A stretch of DNA of 64,000 bases from Rhizobium sp. P38BS-XIX (GTDB lineage: Bacteria; Pseudomonadota; Alphaproteobacteria; Rhizobiales; Rhizobiaceae). The notes below the pieces were generated by a model. That model saw only the letters and a program-made list of their open reading frames with translations, searched no databases and was not told the DNA's origin. The DNA lies in NCBI RefSeq assembly GCF_012641435.1, contig NZ_JABAIJ010000007.1, positions 248,001 through 312,000 of the forward strand, read 5' to 3'. The translations under genes were made by a program, and so were the position numbers. Positions 26,458 through 35,613 of the stretch are shown piece by piece. The first letter of the stretch is position 1. Each line of letters begins with the position of its first letter.

Positions 26458-28308
26458 TCAAGCGTCGTTTTTACCCGGACTTGAATCGTTTGAAACCACC
26501 TCTTCCGAGCGGTCTCGGCGCTTCTGCATGTGGCTGCGGATGCTCTTGAAGATATCGTGAAGATTGATGAAGATCGGCATGAGAACCGGCGGCTCCACCG
26601 CTTCGAGCGACATGCCGACGGACTCGATGTGATCGTTCTCATCGAGATCGCGGACAATCAGGATGATCTCACCGAGACGAACGCGATCGGCATAGTCGGC
26701 CTTGCCGCCCAGGCGATGGCGCATCAGTTCGGCGATGGTCAGGCCTTTTTCCTGTTCGCTGAGCAGGCCGGGGCCGTAAGCCGCATCGAGATCCGCAGCA
26801 GGGCGCAAGGGCGAGATCGAGAAAGCGCCGAAGAACTCGGCATCATCCGGATCGACAGGCGCGCGGCTGGCGAAAAGGCGGTCGAGCAGCCTGGAGTAGT
26901 GCGGCGAAATGAAGAGATAGACGACATCGTTTTCACGCAGGCGCCCGGCATATTGATAGCGCATCGATTTGCCGTCGCGCACGACCAGCGAAGGCATGGC
27001 CCAGCGCGGGATGCGTTCGCCGCGCAGCACCGGGCTGTCCTTCACGACGCGATAGGAGAGGAGCTCGTGATTGACCGTGCCTGGCAGGTCGACCTCCACC
27101 TTGTCGATCGCGCCCATGCGCGGGGGAACGATGAGGCCAAGTCGCCGCGCCATTGGTTTGATGGTCCAACCCTGAACGAGCAGGGACACCAGCACGACAA
27201 TGAAGGCGACATTGAAATAGATCTGGCCCGACTGCAGGCCGCCAAGGATCGGCATGATGGCGAGCAGAATGGAGACTGCACCGCGAAGGCCGACCCAGGC
27301 GACGAAGCCCGTCTCGCGCTGGGTGTAGTCGAAGGGGAGCAGGCAGAGCCAGACGGCGATCGGGCGGGCGACGAAAATCAGGAACAGCGCGAGCGCGACC
27401 GCCGGAATGGCGATCGCCGGGAATTGCGATGGCGTGGCGAGCAGGCCGAGAACGAGGAACATGATGATCTGGGCGAGCCAGGTCATGCCGTCCTGGAAGC
27501 GCTTGATGGAGGCAGAGGCCGGCATCTTGCGATTGCCGGCATAGATGCCCGCAACATAGACCGCGAGGAAGCCACTTCCGCCGACGGCGCCGGTAAACGA
27601 GAAGACGAGTAGCGCCAGTGCCAGCACGAAGATGGGCGTCAGGCCGCGATCGGTCTCCAGGCGGCTGACGATGAGAACGATCATCATGCCGCCGAGCAGG
27701 CCGAGGATGACGCCAAGCCCCATCTGCTGGACGAAGGTCGCGAGCATGGCAAGGTTGATGCCGGCATAGCCTTCGCCACTTGCCAGCAGCTCGACGAGGG
27801 CGAGCGTTAGGAAAATCGCCATGGGGTCGTTGGTGCCGGATTCGACCTCCAGGGTCGAGCGCACCTTGTCACGAATATTGATGCCGCCGATGCGGAGCAG
27901 GAAGAAGACGGCTGCCGCATCCGTCGAGGCGACGATCGAACCCAGAAGCAACCCTTGCAGCCATGTGAAGCCGAGCAACCAGGTGGCGGCAAGGCCAAAT
28001 AGCCCCGCCGTGACGACGACGCCGATGGAGGCGATGGTCAAGGCCGGCGCCGCCGCAAGCTTGAATGCCTGAATGGGGGTGCCATAACCCGAGTCGAAGA
28101 GGATGACGGCAAGCGCCAGCGAGCCGAGGATGTAGGCAAGGTAATTGTTGGAGAATTCGATGCCCAGTCCATCCGTGCCGGCGGCAAGGCCGATCATCAG
28201 GAAAAGCAATAGGAGAGGAGCGCCAAAACGGAAGGCAATCAGGCTGGAGAAAGCCGCGATGAGAATGAGAACCGTGCTGACGAGCACGATGACGTAAAAT
28301 GCCTCCAC
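26458..28308 (-). CDS. CPA1-type potassium/proton (NhaP2/CvrA-like) antiporter
   Basis: A 616-residue cation/proton antiporter. About twelve to thirteen transmembrane helices fill residues 1-395, with the ion-site motifs VILFDSGYGTP, SIVASTDAAAVFFLLR and LEVESGTNDPMAIFLTLA. A cytoplasmic TrkA-C-like domain and an acidic tail follow. This layout matches NhaP2/CvrA K+/H+ antiporters used in volume and cation homeostasis. The start is GTG 28308, preceded by GGGAAGACAAG. It is inserted between the gap/DUF1089 pair and pgk, on the same strand. Confidence 0.88.
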   Translation of the reverse strand: MEAFYVIVLVSTVLILIAAFSSLIAFRFGAPLLLLFLMIGLAAGTDGLGIEFSNNYLAYILGSLALAVILFDSGYGTPIQAFKLAAAPALTIASIGVVVTAGLFGLAATWLLGFTWLQGLLLGSIVASTDAAAVFFLLRIGGINIRDKVRSTLEVESGTNDPMAIFLTLALVELLASGEGYAGINLAMLATFVQQMGLGVILGLLGGMMIVLIVSRLETDRGLTPIFVLALALLVFSFTGAVGGSGFLAVYVAGIYAGNRKMPASASIKRFQDGMTWLAQIIMFLVLGLLATPSQFPAIAIPAVALALFLIFVARPIAVWLCLLPFDYTQRETGFVAWVGLRGAVSILLAIMPILGGLQSGQIYFNVAFIVVLVSLLVQGWTIKPMARRLGLIVPPRMGAIDKVEVDLPGTVNHELLSYRVVKDSPVLRGERIPRWAMPSLVVRDGKSMRYQYAGRLRENDVVYLFISPHYSRLLDRLFASRAPVDPDDAEFFGAFSISPLRPAADLDAAYGPGLLSEQEKGLTIAELMRHRLGGKADYADRVRLGEIILIVRDLDENDHIESVGMSLEAVEPPVLMPIFINLHDIFKSIRSHMQKRRDRSEEVVSNDSSPGKNDA

Positions 28309-28628
28309 CTTGTCTTCCCTTTTCCGTGCGCCGCTTCTGGGGCCAAAAGCCCGGAATATCGGAAATCCCCGTGCTTCCCATCATGCCGCTGCGCCAAGGA
28401 GATTGGCAAATGCAGATATCGCTCGGAGGTGGTTCCAAGATCGAATCCTGCTCCGACGATTGTCCCGTCATGGTGTGATGCGCCTTGCCAGAACGGCGAG
28501 GCGGTCTGGAAATGCCCTTGGAAACTTCCTGATTAAAAATTTATAGGTAAATCTGGACCATAGCAGGGCAGCGCCGAAAGAAATCGAAATGTTTTTAAGA
28601 GGATGCGCGAGCGCGCCAGCCCGGCCGT
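28309..28628. other. 320-bp intergenic region
   Basis: Between the antiporter start and the DUF1089 stop. I see no reading frame with coding character, no hairpin with a T-run and no repeat. It presumably holds the antiporter promoter. An AT-rich stretch (TTAAAAATTTATAGG) at about 28533 is the only compositional feature. Confidence 0.5.
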
Positions 28629-29213
28629 TCAGACGGCAGCGCGCCTGAAATAGATCGGGTAGTCGATCACCAAACCATCATCATCGACAGGAAGATCCAC
28701 GGTGAAATCCCGGTCCTCGGCGGCGTAGCGATACAGTTTCCCAGGCACGATGCAGGTATAGAGCTGGCCGTCGCGCACCGGTTTGAACGTATCGAACGGG
28801 ATATAAAGCATGGAGAGCCGCGCTGTCCCGCTTTCGGGTGTCATCTCAAGCCGGCGGATCGGCAGGCTGTTGGTGAAGGGCGAGCCGTAGAGATCGATAT
28901 CGATGCAGCCATCGAACTGCGGCAGGGGCTTGTCGTCTTCGCTGCGCCAATGCCCGTTTCCGTCCGAGGTCAGCGCCAGGCGGCGGCCATCGGTGGTTTC
29001 GACAGAGAAGGCGATAACCGCCCAATCGGCGGTGCAGTCGATCCGGTAGGTGACCCCATAGGGAATGCCGCCGCGGCCACCAATGATAATGCCGGCGGCG
29101 CGGATGGCCGCGGCGCCGGCATTGTGGATGGGAGCGATCGTCAGGTGCTCCAGCCCGTCTCCTTCCATGGGACGCCAGCGGACTGTCGTCGGAAGGAGCG
29201 GGCGGAAGGCCAT
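28629..29213 (-). CDS. Putative glycolipid-binding DUF1089 protein
   Basis: A 194-residue soluble protein: TVRWRPMEGDGLEHLTI, then YGVTYRIDCTADWAVIAFSV, LPQFDGCIDIDLYGSPFTNS and LPIRRLEM. This is the DUF1089 family, annotated as putative glycolipid-binding from a structural genomics fold; there is no experimental function. ATG 29213 lies 2 bp after the gap stop, so it is almost certainly translated with gap, which is odd for a non-metabolic protein. Confidence 0.78.
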   Translation of the reverse strand: MAFRPLLPTTVRWRPMEGDGLEHLTIAPIHNAGAAAIRAAGIIIGGRGGIPYGVTYRIDCTADWAVIAFSVETTDGRRLALTSDGNGHWRSEDDKPLPQFDGCIDIDLYGSPFTNSLPIRRLEMTPESGTARLSMLYIPFDTFKPVRDGQLYTCIVPGKLYRYAAEDRDFTVDLPVDDDGLVIDYPIYFRRAAV

Positions 29214-29215
29214 GA

Positions 29216-30226
29216 TCAGATCAGCTTTGCGAAGGCGACTGCCGTGTCCGACATGCGGCTCGAGAAGCCCCATTCGTTGTCGTACCAGGACAGAACGCGC
29301 ACGAAGTTGCCTTCCATGACCTTGGTCTGGTCGGTCGCGAAGATCGACGAGTGGCTGTCATGGTTGAAGTCGCGGGAAACCAGCGGCTCGTCGGTGTAGC
29401 CGAGGATGCCCTTCAGCTTGCCGTTCGATGCAGCCTTGATGGCTTCGTTGATTTCGCCGACCGTGGTTGCCTTCTTGGACACGAACTTGAAGTCGACGAC
29501 CGAAACGTTCGGGGTCGGGACGCGGATCGACGTGCCGTCGAGTTTGCCCTTGAGGTGCGGCATGACGAGGCCGACGGCCTTGGCGGCGCCTGTGGACGTC
29601 GGGATCATGGACAGGGCTGCAGCGCGGGCGCGGTACAGGTCCTTGTGCATGGTGTCGAGCGTCGGCTGGTCACCGGTGTAGGAGTGGATGGTCGTCATGA
29701 AGCCATGGTCGATACCGACGGCGTCATCGAGAACCTTCACGACCGGCACCAGGCAGTTCGTGGTGCAGGACGCGTTGGAGATGACCAGGTGCTCCTTGGT
29801 GAGCTGGTCGTGATTGACGCCGAAAACGACGGTGAGGTCCGCACCGTCGGCGGGAGCCGAAACGATGACGCGCTTGGCGCCGGCCGTCAGGTGAGCGGCG
29901 GCCTTGTCGCGGGCGGTGAAGATGCCCGTGCATTCCATGGCGATATCAACGCCGAGATCGCGGTGCGGCAGCGTTGCCGGATCCTTGATCGCCGTGACCT
30001 TGATCGGCTTGCCGCCGCCAACGATGATCGTGTCACCCTCGACCTTCACATCGGCCGGGAACTTGCCGTGGATGGAATCGTAGCGCAGCAGGTGGGCGTT
30101 GGTTTCGACCGGGCCGAGATCGTTGATGGCAACGACTTCGATGTCGGTGCGGCCGGATTCGACGATCGCGCGCAGAACGTTACGACCGATGCGGCCGAAG
30201 CCGTTGATGGCAACTTTTACAGTCAT
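29216..30226 (-). CDS. gap: Glyceraldehyde-3-phosphate dehydrogenase
   Basis: A 336-residue GAPDH. The Rossmann loop is INGFGRIGRNVLRA at 8-20, the catalytic C154 lies in SNASCTTNCL, and the partner histidine is in the following helix region (HSYTGDQPTLD). It oxidises glyceraldehyde-3-phosphate to 1,3-bisphosphoglycerate with NAD. It is 65 bp downstream of tkt on the same strand and continues into DUF1089. D34-D36-like NAD selectivity (INDLG) fits a glycolytic enzyme. Confidence 0.98.
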   Translation of the reverse strand: MTVKVAINGFGRIGRNVLRAIVESGRTDIEVVAINDLGPVETNAHLLRYDSIHGKFPADVKVEGDTIIVGGGKPIKVTAIKDPATLPHRDLGVDIAMECTGIFTARDKAAAHLTAGAKRVIVSAPADGADLTVVFGVNHDQLTKEHLVISNASCTTNCLVPVVKVLDDAVGIDHGFMTTIHSYTGDQPTLDTMHKDLYRARAAALSMIPTSTGAAKAVGLVMPHLKGKLDGTSIRVPTPNVSVVDFKFVSKKATTVGEINEAIKAASNGKLKGILGYTDEPLVSRDFNHDSHSSIFATDQTKVMEGNFVRVLSWYDNEWGFSSRMSDTAVAFAKLI

Positions 30227-30291
30227 TGAATGTCACTCCCTTTCATTCAGGGTGTTCTATCTATTGGATTTGAGAGCGCTTGTCAGCGCCC

Positions 30292-32274
30292 TCAGGAAAG
30301 CTTTGCCTCAGCAGCGGCAACGACGGCTTCCGTCGTGATGCCGAAATGCTTGTAGACGTCCTTGTACGGAGCCGAAGCGCCGAAGCTCTTCATGCCGATG
30401 AAGGCGCCTTCCGGACCGATGAACGCATCCCAGCCTTCGCGAACGCCGGCTTCGACAGCGACCTTGACGGGCGAGTTGCCGATGATTTCCTTGCGGTAGG
30501 CGTCCGGCTGCTCGAAGAAGAGTTCGGTGCAGGGAACGGAGACGACGCGCGTGGAGATGCCCTTGCCTTCAAGAGCCGTGCGGGCTGCGACAGCGAGTTC
30601 GACTTCCGAACCGGCAGCGAAGATCGTCACCTTGGCGTCGGCATTGCCAGCCAGCGTGTAGGCGCCGAGTTCGCAAAGGTTCTTTTCGCTGTATTCCGTA
30701 CGGGCGGCCAGCAGGTTCTGACGGGTCAGAGCAAGGCCGGACGGACGATTGGTCGTCTTGATGGCGATCTGCCAGCACTCAGCCGTTTCGGTGGCGTCTG
30801 CCGGGCGGAAGAGCTGGAAGTTCGGGATGGCGCGCAGGCTGGCAACCTGTTCGACCGGCTGGTGGGTCGGGCCGTCTTCGCCGACGCCGATGGAATCGTG
30901 CGTCAGGACGTGGATGGCGCGGATGCCCATCAGAGCGGCGAGGCGCAGCGGCGGACGGCAATAATCCGAGAAGATAAGGAAGCCGCCCGAGTAGGGGATG
31001 AGACCGCCGTGCAGCGCGATACCGTTCATGGCAGCAGCCATGCCGTGTTCGCGGATGCCCCAGTGCATGTAACGGCCGGAGAAATCGGTCGGGGTGATCG
31101 ACTTCATCTGGCTGGTCTTGGTGTTGTTCGACGGAGTCAGGTCGGCGGAGCCGCCGAGCGTTTCCGGCAGGAAGCCGTTGATGACTTCGAGCGCATCTTC
31201 CGATGCCTTGCGGGTAGCGACGGTCGGCTTGGTTTCAGCAAGCTTCTTCTTGTAGTCGCTGATGGCGGCGTCGAAGCCGGCCGGCAGCTTGTGATCGAAG
31301 CGGCGGGTAAACTCAGCCTTCTTTGCAGCGTCCGCACCGGCGAGGCGGCCTTCCCAGGCTTCGCGCGTGGCGATGGAGCGTTCGCCGGCGGCGCGCCATT
31401 CACCGAGGATGTCGTTCGGGATGACGAAGGGCTCGTAGGGCCAGTTCAGCGCAACGCGGGTTGCGGCGATTTCCTCGGCGCCGAGCGGCGAACCGTGGAC
31501 CTTGTGCGTGCCCTGCTTGTTCGGAGCGCCAAAGCCGATGATCGTCTTGCAGGCGATGAGCGTCGGGCGGTCGGACTTGTGAGCGGCTTCGATGGCGGCG
31601 CTGATGGCTGCCTGGTCGTGACCGTCGACTTCGATGGTGTTCCAGTGAACGGCCTTGAAGCGCGCGACCTGGTCGGTGGAGTCCGAAAGCGAGACGGCGC
31701 CATCGATGGTGATGGAGTTGTTGTCCCAGAAGAGGATCAGCTTGTTGAGCTTGAGGTGGCCGGCCAGCGCGATGGCTTCATGGCTGATGCCTTCCATGAG
31801 GCAGCCGTCGCCGCACATGGCGTAGGTGTAGTGATCCTGCAGTTCGGCGCCGAATTCCTCGCGCAGCTTGCGCTCGGCGATAGCCATGCCGACGGCATTG
31901 GCAATGCCCTGACCCAGCGGGCCGGTGGTGGTTTCGATGCCGGTGGCATGGCCGTATTCCGGATGGCCGGCGGTCTTGGAGCCGAGCTGGCGGAAGCGCG
32001 TGAGCTCATCGACCGTCATGTCCGGATAGCCGGTCAGGTAGAGAACCGAGTAAAGCAGCATCGAGCCGTGGCCGGCGGACAGGACGAAACGGTCGCGGTC
32101 AGGCCAGAGCGGGTTCTTCGGGTCGAAGCGCAGATATTTGCTAAAGAGAACGGTGGCGACATCAGCCATCCCCATCGGCAGACCGGGGTGACCGGAATTG
32201 GCCTTCTCGACAGCATCCATGGCAAGGAAACGGATCGCATTTGCCATCCGGTCGTGTTGTTCGCGAGAGATCAT
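30292..32274 (-). CDS. tkt: Transketolase
   Basis: A 660-residue thiamine-diphosphate enzyme of the pentose phosphate pathway. The N-terminus contains NSGHPGLPMGMADVATVL, the ThDP-binding motif GDGCLMEGISHEA is in the first third, and LGQGIANAVGMA precedes it. The transketolase motif GEDGPTHQPVEQVASLRAIP lies at about residues 460-480. Length and motifs are complete. It is the first gene of the tkt-gap cluster, with a 401 bp region upstream facing the DUF4164-zapA genes. Confidence 0.98.
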   Translation of the reverse strand: MISREQHDRMANAIRFLAMDAVEKANSGHPGLPMGMADVATVLFSKYLRFDPKNPLWPDRDRFVLSAGHGSMLLYSVLYLTGYPDMTVDELTRFRQLGSKTAGHPEYGHATGIETTTGPLGQGIANAVGMAIAERKLREEFGAELQDHYTYAMCGDGCLMEGISHEAIALAGHLKLNKLILFWDNNSITIDGAVSLSDSTDQVARFKAVHWNTIEVDGHDQAAISAAIEAAHKSDRPTLIACKTIIGFGAPNKQGTHKVHGSPLGAEEIAATRVALNWPYEPFVIPNDILGEWRAAGERSIATREAWEGRLAGADAAKKAEFTRRFDHKLPAGFDAAISDYKKKLAETKPTVATRKASEDALEVINGFLPETLGGSADLTPSNNTKTSQMKSITPTDFSGRYMHWGIREHGMAAAMNGIALHGGLIPYSGGFLIFSDYCRPPLRLAALMGIRAIHVLTHDSIGVGEDGPTHQPVEQVASLRAIPNFQLFRPADATETAECWQIAIKTTNRPSGLALTRQNLLAARTEYSEKNLCELGAYTLAGNADAKVTIFAAGSEVELAVAARTALEGKGISTRVVSVPCTELFFEQPDAYRKEIIGNSPVKVAVEAGVREGWDAFIGPEGAFIGMKSFGASAPYKDVYKHFGITTEAVVAAAEAKLS

Positions 32275-32675
32275 GGGTTTTTCCGCAGTGTTCCGGGTTC
32301 GGGGGGATGGCCACGCTTGGGAGGGAGAGCCATCGGTTGAAAGGCAGTCTAGATGGAGACGGTTCTCCGAACTCCATTTTCAACGTCGCCTCAGGCGGCT
32401 GAGACATAGCAGTTGGGGCGAGCAAGTCAACAAATCGACAGGCCAATCGGGGCCTGCTGCGGCAATTTTTTAACATTTGCCCGTTCACTTTTACAAAAGA
32501 CGACAATCATGCGACAACACTGTAAAGGCGGGGAAAGGCAAGCTTCATCCACAGAATAGGCTACCTGCCGCAGGCCTGCCTTTATTGACGTGCAGTTGCC
32601 AAGTTGAATATTGTTGCGAAATCAGACAAGTGGCCGGATGTTTTGATTCGGGCCTTGCGCGGAGTATCGAGGGCC
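32275..32675. other. 401-bp divergent intergenic region (tkt / DUF4164)
   Basis: It should hold the promoters of tkt (minus) and DUF4164-zapA (plus). AT-rich blocks at about 32464-32480 (TTTTTTAACA) and 32600 could be promoter cores. A small hairpin (GGAGACGGTTCTCC) is at about 32355. I see no small gene with a ribosome site. Confidence 0.45.
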
Positions 32676-32951
32676 ATGACACCTTCAGGCAAAACGGTGG
32701 ACGCGTCGCTTGCTCAGTTGCGCCAGGCGCTTTCGACTTTGGAGAGCGCGGTTGACGGACGGTTCGAGCGCGAACGTGCGCATAGCGACATAGAAGGCGA
32801 AGTCCGGCGGGTTCATGCCGATCGCTCGCGCTTGGCTCAGGAACTTGATCAGGCCGAATTCCGTGCGAACCGGCTCGAGGAAGTCAATCGCGAGGTGTCG
32901 CGTCGGCTCGTCACGGCGATGGAAACCATAAGAGCCGTGCTGGACCGCTGA
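32676..32951 (+). CDS. DUF4164 coiled-coil protein
   Basis: A 91-residue protein: MTPSGKTVDASLAQLRQALS, then TLESAVDGRFERER and VHADRSRLAQELDQAEFRAN, ending in VSRRLVTAMETIRAVLDR. It is one long amphipathic helix, the DUF4164 family found next to zapA in Rhizobiales. The position suggests a division or ZapA-associated role, which is inference. The open frame extends to TTG 32604, but ATG 32676 with GGAG upstream matches the family N-terminus. Confidence 0.8.
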   Translation: MTPSGKTVDASLAQLRQALSTLESAVDGRFERERAHSDIEGEVRRVHADRSRLAQELDQAEFRANRLEEVNREVSRRLVTAMETIRAVLDR

Positions 32952-32997
32952 TCCCTCGGGAGGCAGCCGTCGCGGCCGGCAATGATCGGAAAGTCGA

Positions 32998-33375
32998 ATG
33001 GCACAAGTAACGGTAACGATCGACGGCAAAGCCTACCGGATGGCCTGCGAAGAAGGGCAGGAAGATCATCTGACGGATCTCGCCAATCGTTTCGACCAGT
33101 ATGTGCTGCATCTCAAGAGCCAGTTCGGCGAGATCGGTGATCTCCGGTTGACCGTCATGTCCGGCATCATGATCATGGACGAGGTGTCGGAACTGACGCG
33201 CCGGGTCGCCTCGCTCGAAGCGGAACTGGAGGCTCTGACGAGCACTCGCGACACAACGGTTGCGGCCAATGCGCGTGCCGAGGAGACGCTGGCCAGCGTC
33301 ATCGACGAGGTGACGATGCGCATTCACGGGATCACCGAGAAGCTGATCGCCCGGCCAACCCCGGAGCAGGCATAA
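32998..33375 (+). CDS. zapA: Cell division protein ZapA
   Basis: A 125-residue FtsZ-ring-associated protein: MAQVTVTIDGKAYRMACEEG, QEDHLTDLANRFDQYV, then LRLTVMSGIMIMDEVSELTR. The N-terminal beta-rich dimer region and C-terminal coiled coil are typical. It bundles FtsZ filaments at mid-cell. It follows DUF4164 by 46 bp, and a 6S RNA candidate lies directly downstream, as in many proteobacteria. Confidence 0.92.
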   Translation: MAQVTVTIDGKAYRMACEEGQEDHLTDLANRFDQYVLHLKSQFGEIGDLRLTVMSGIMIMDEVSELTRRVASLEAELEALTSTRDTTVAANARAEETLASVIDEVTMRIHGITEKLIARPTPEQA

Positions 33376-33444
33376 GTTTATTTCTGCGGATGCCGGCTGA
33401 CGCCCTCTGGTGCGGCGGCAAAATCCGACTTATATAGTTCAAGC

Positions 33445-33600
33445 GGTCTGCGCTTCCCGACAGGAACCACAATCCCTGGGGCCATACTCGATCCAAAGGG
33501 AGCTGTCCCTGGCTAGGTCCTTGGACCTGGACACACGGTGCCCACCTACGTTTGTAGGCACCCAGGATCGTAAACATCCATCGGTCGCCGTGGATCGCTC
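33445..33600 (+). ncRNA. ssrS: Candidate 6S RNA
   Basis: The region folds as a long rod with a central bubble. AATCCCTGGG (about 33471) pairs with CCCAGGAT (about 33560), closing the bubble. The apical arm has TGTCC/GGACA and the hairpin AGGTCC-TT-GGACCT, and a second small hairpin CCTAC-GTTT-GTAGG occupies the 3' side. That is the layout of alphaproteobacterial 6S RNA, which binds the housekeeping RNA polymerase. TATATAG at about 33431 is a plausible -10. The position directly after zapA is the conserved one. The ends are approximate. Confidence 0.72.
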
Positions 33601-33686
33601 TCACATCTCTCCCGATTGTTGCTTTTTGCCTTCTGCGAGGAAGGCGCCGCGCGGTTCTTTGCCGCGCTGACGCCATTCCTCCTCCC

Positions 33687-35486
33687 TCAACCTTTCGTGC
33701 GCAGGTAGGCGCCCCGTTCCAGCTCGGAGCGATTGATCGCGCTGCGCAGGCGCAGCAGGTCCTTGCGGGCAATCAGGCCGACGAGCCGCCCGCTTTGCAC
33801 CTCGACCACGGGAACACGCCCAGTATCGCCCTGGATCATGATGTCAGCCACGCGACCGACGGTATCTTCCGGATGGGCGACCGGAATGGCCGTGTCCGAA
33901 ATGACATCATAGAGCGTCTGATCCATCAGGTCGGAATTGCTCTGCCAACGCAGTGCATCGGCGCGGGATATCATGCCGACCAGGCGTCCGTTGCCTTCGA
34001 CGACGGGATAGAAGCGATGTGCGTCCATCCGTTCAGTCATAAGCGCCAAGGCTTCCGAGAGGCGCATGTCGCCCGGCAGGGTGTCGACCTTGGCGATCAT
34101 GATATCGGCGGCGCGGGTGAGCTCGAAGGGATCGATGCCGTATTCGCGGGTGATATGCTGGCCGCGTCGGGCGATCTTTTCGGTCAGGATCGAGCGGCGC
34201 AGCAGCAGCACAGTGACGGCGTAGGCCGCGACAGTGGCGGCGAGCAATGGCACGATCGCGCCCATGTCTCCCGTCAGCTCGACCGCGAAGAAGGTGCCGG
34301 TCAGCGGCGCGCGCATCGTGCCGCCCATCATCGCGGCCATGCCCAGGAGAGCCCAGAAGCCGGGATCGCCGGGTAGGACGAGCCCGACCAGCCAGCCGAG
34401 AGCGCCGCCGAGAATCAGCAGCGGTGCAAGCACACCACCCGAAGTGCCCGAGGACAGGGCGACCAGCCAGATGCCCGCCTTGACCAACAGGATTGCCAAG
34501 ACAGCACCGAAGGCAACACGGCTATGCAACAGGTCGGCGATGATATCGTAACCGACGCCGAGCGCGCGAGGTTCGATCAGGCCGCCAAGGCCGACGACGA
34601 GGCCGCCGAGGGCCGGCCACCACATCCAGTGGATCGGCAGTTTTTCGAACGCGTCCTCGATGCGATAGAGCAGCGTCGTCAGCAGGCCCGATTGCAGGCC
34701 GGAGATGATACCAAGCCCGACGGCGAGCAGGATGCCCCACCACGAGAGCGTGCTTTCGAAATGCACGGGAAATAGTGCGCCGCTGCCGATCAGAAGCGGG
34801 CGCCATACGACGGAGACGCAGGCTGCGACCGCGACGGGGATAAAGCTGCGCGGCTTCCATTCGAACAGCAGCAATTCGACGGCGAGCATCACTGCCGCAA
34901 TCGGCGTCCCGAACACGGCCGTCATGCCGGCTGCGGCGCCGGCGACCAGCAGGGTTTTGCGTTCGGCTGCACTCATGTGGAAGAGCTGGGCAAAGAGCGA
35001 GCCGATAGCGCCGCCGGTCATGATGATCGGGCCTTCCGCACCGAAAGGGCCGCCCGAGCCGATCGAGATGGCCGAGGACAGGGGCTTCAGCACGGCGACT
35101 TTCGGCGACATGCGGCTGCCGCCGATGAGGATCGCCTCGATGGCTTCGGGAATGCCGTGGCCGCGGATTTTTTCGGAGCCGTAGCGGGCCATGAAGCCGA
35201 TGACGAGACCACCGAGAATGGGGGCCGCCACCATCCATGGCGAGCGCGCTACGACTGCGAAGGAGAGCGGCTCGGTGCTGATCTTGAACAACCAGATGGC
35301 GTTGCTGACCAGAGCGATGAGATTGATCAGCACCCATGCGGCAAAGGCGCCGCCCGTGCCGACCACAAGGGCCATGGCCATCAGCAGTAGGACGCGTTTG
35401 TCGGTGGTGAAATCGCCGTTGTCCTTTCGAGACGCTCCGCCGGAGAAATCATGGCTGTGACTTTGTGGGTTGGGGGTGTCCTGCAT
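33687..35486 (-). CDS. CLC-type chloride channel/transporter with CBS domains
   Basis: A 599-residue membrane protein. CLC selectivity motifs are visible: the GHGIPEA region, then SGGPFGAEGPIIM with the gating glutamate, and LSSGTSGGVLAPLLILGGALG. Two CBS domains form the C-terminal 130 residues (ERMDAHRFYPVVEGNGRLVG; VQSGRLVGLIARKDLLRLR) and probably sense nucleotides. Whether it is a channel or a Cl-/H+ exchanger is not certain. It is divergent from a MarR gene, with a perfect dyad between them. Confidence 0.9.
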   Translation of the reverse strand: MQDTPNPQSHSHDFSGGASRKDNGDFTTDKRVLLLMAMALVVGTGGAFAAWVLINLIALVSNAIWLFKISTEPLSFAVVARSPWMVAAPILGGLVIGFMARYGSEKIRGHGIPEAIEAILIGGSRMSPKVAVLKPLSSAISIGSGGPFGAEGPIIMTGGAIGSLFAQLFHMSAAERKTLLVAGAAAGMTAVFGTPIAAVMLAVELLLFEWKPRSFIPVAVAACVSVVWRPLLIGSGALFPVHFESTLSWWGILLAVGLGIISGLQSGLLTTLLYRIEDAFEKLPIHWMWWPALGGLVVGLGGLIEPRALGVGYDIIADLLHSRVAFGAVLAILLVKAGIWLVALSSGTSGGVLAPLLILGGALGWLVGLVLPGDPGFWALLGMAAMMGGTMRAPLTGTFFAVELTGDMGAIVPLLAATVAAYAVTVLLLRRSILTEKIARRGQHITREYGIDPFELTRAADIMIAKVDTLPGDMRLSEALALMTERMDAHRFYPVVEGNGRLVGMISRADALRWQSNSDLMDQTLYDVISDTAIPVAHPEDTVGRVADIMIQGDTGRVPVVEVQSGRLVGLIARKDLLRLRSAINRSELERGAYLRTKG

Positions 35487-35552
35487 TGGCGACCTTCTGT
35501 GGTAAGCGTGTGCGCCTTGTCATTTGACTGTTTTCGGCGTCGAGATGGCAAA

Positions 35553-35571
35553 TATATCGTAATGCGATATA
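35553..35571. promoter_or_regulatory. Candidate MarR operator, perfect dyad
   Basis: TATATCG, five bases, CGATATA form a perfect 7-bp inverted repeat of 19 bp total. It lies 66 bp upstream of the CLC start and 42 bp upstream of the MarR start. Size, symmetry and position are as expected for a MarR-family operator controlling both genes. Confidence 0.6.
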
Positions 35572-35613
35572 AATCAACCGACATCGATGACAGCGATAAA
35601 GAGGACGATTTTG

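Noticed and set aside
30280..32340. Open frame of 686 codons on the plus strand, antisense to tkt
   Set aside because: It mirrors a highly conserved transketolase gene; GC-biased third positions create long antisense frames. No ribosome site and no recognisable domain.
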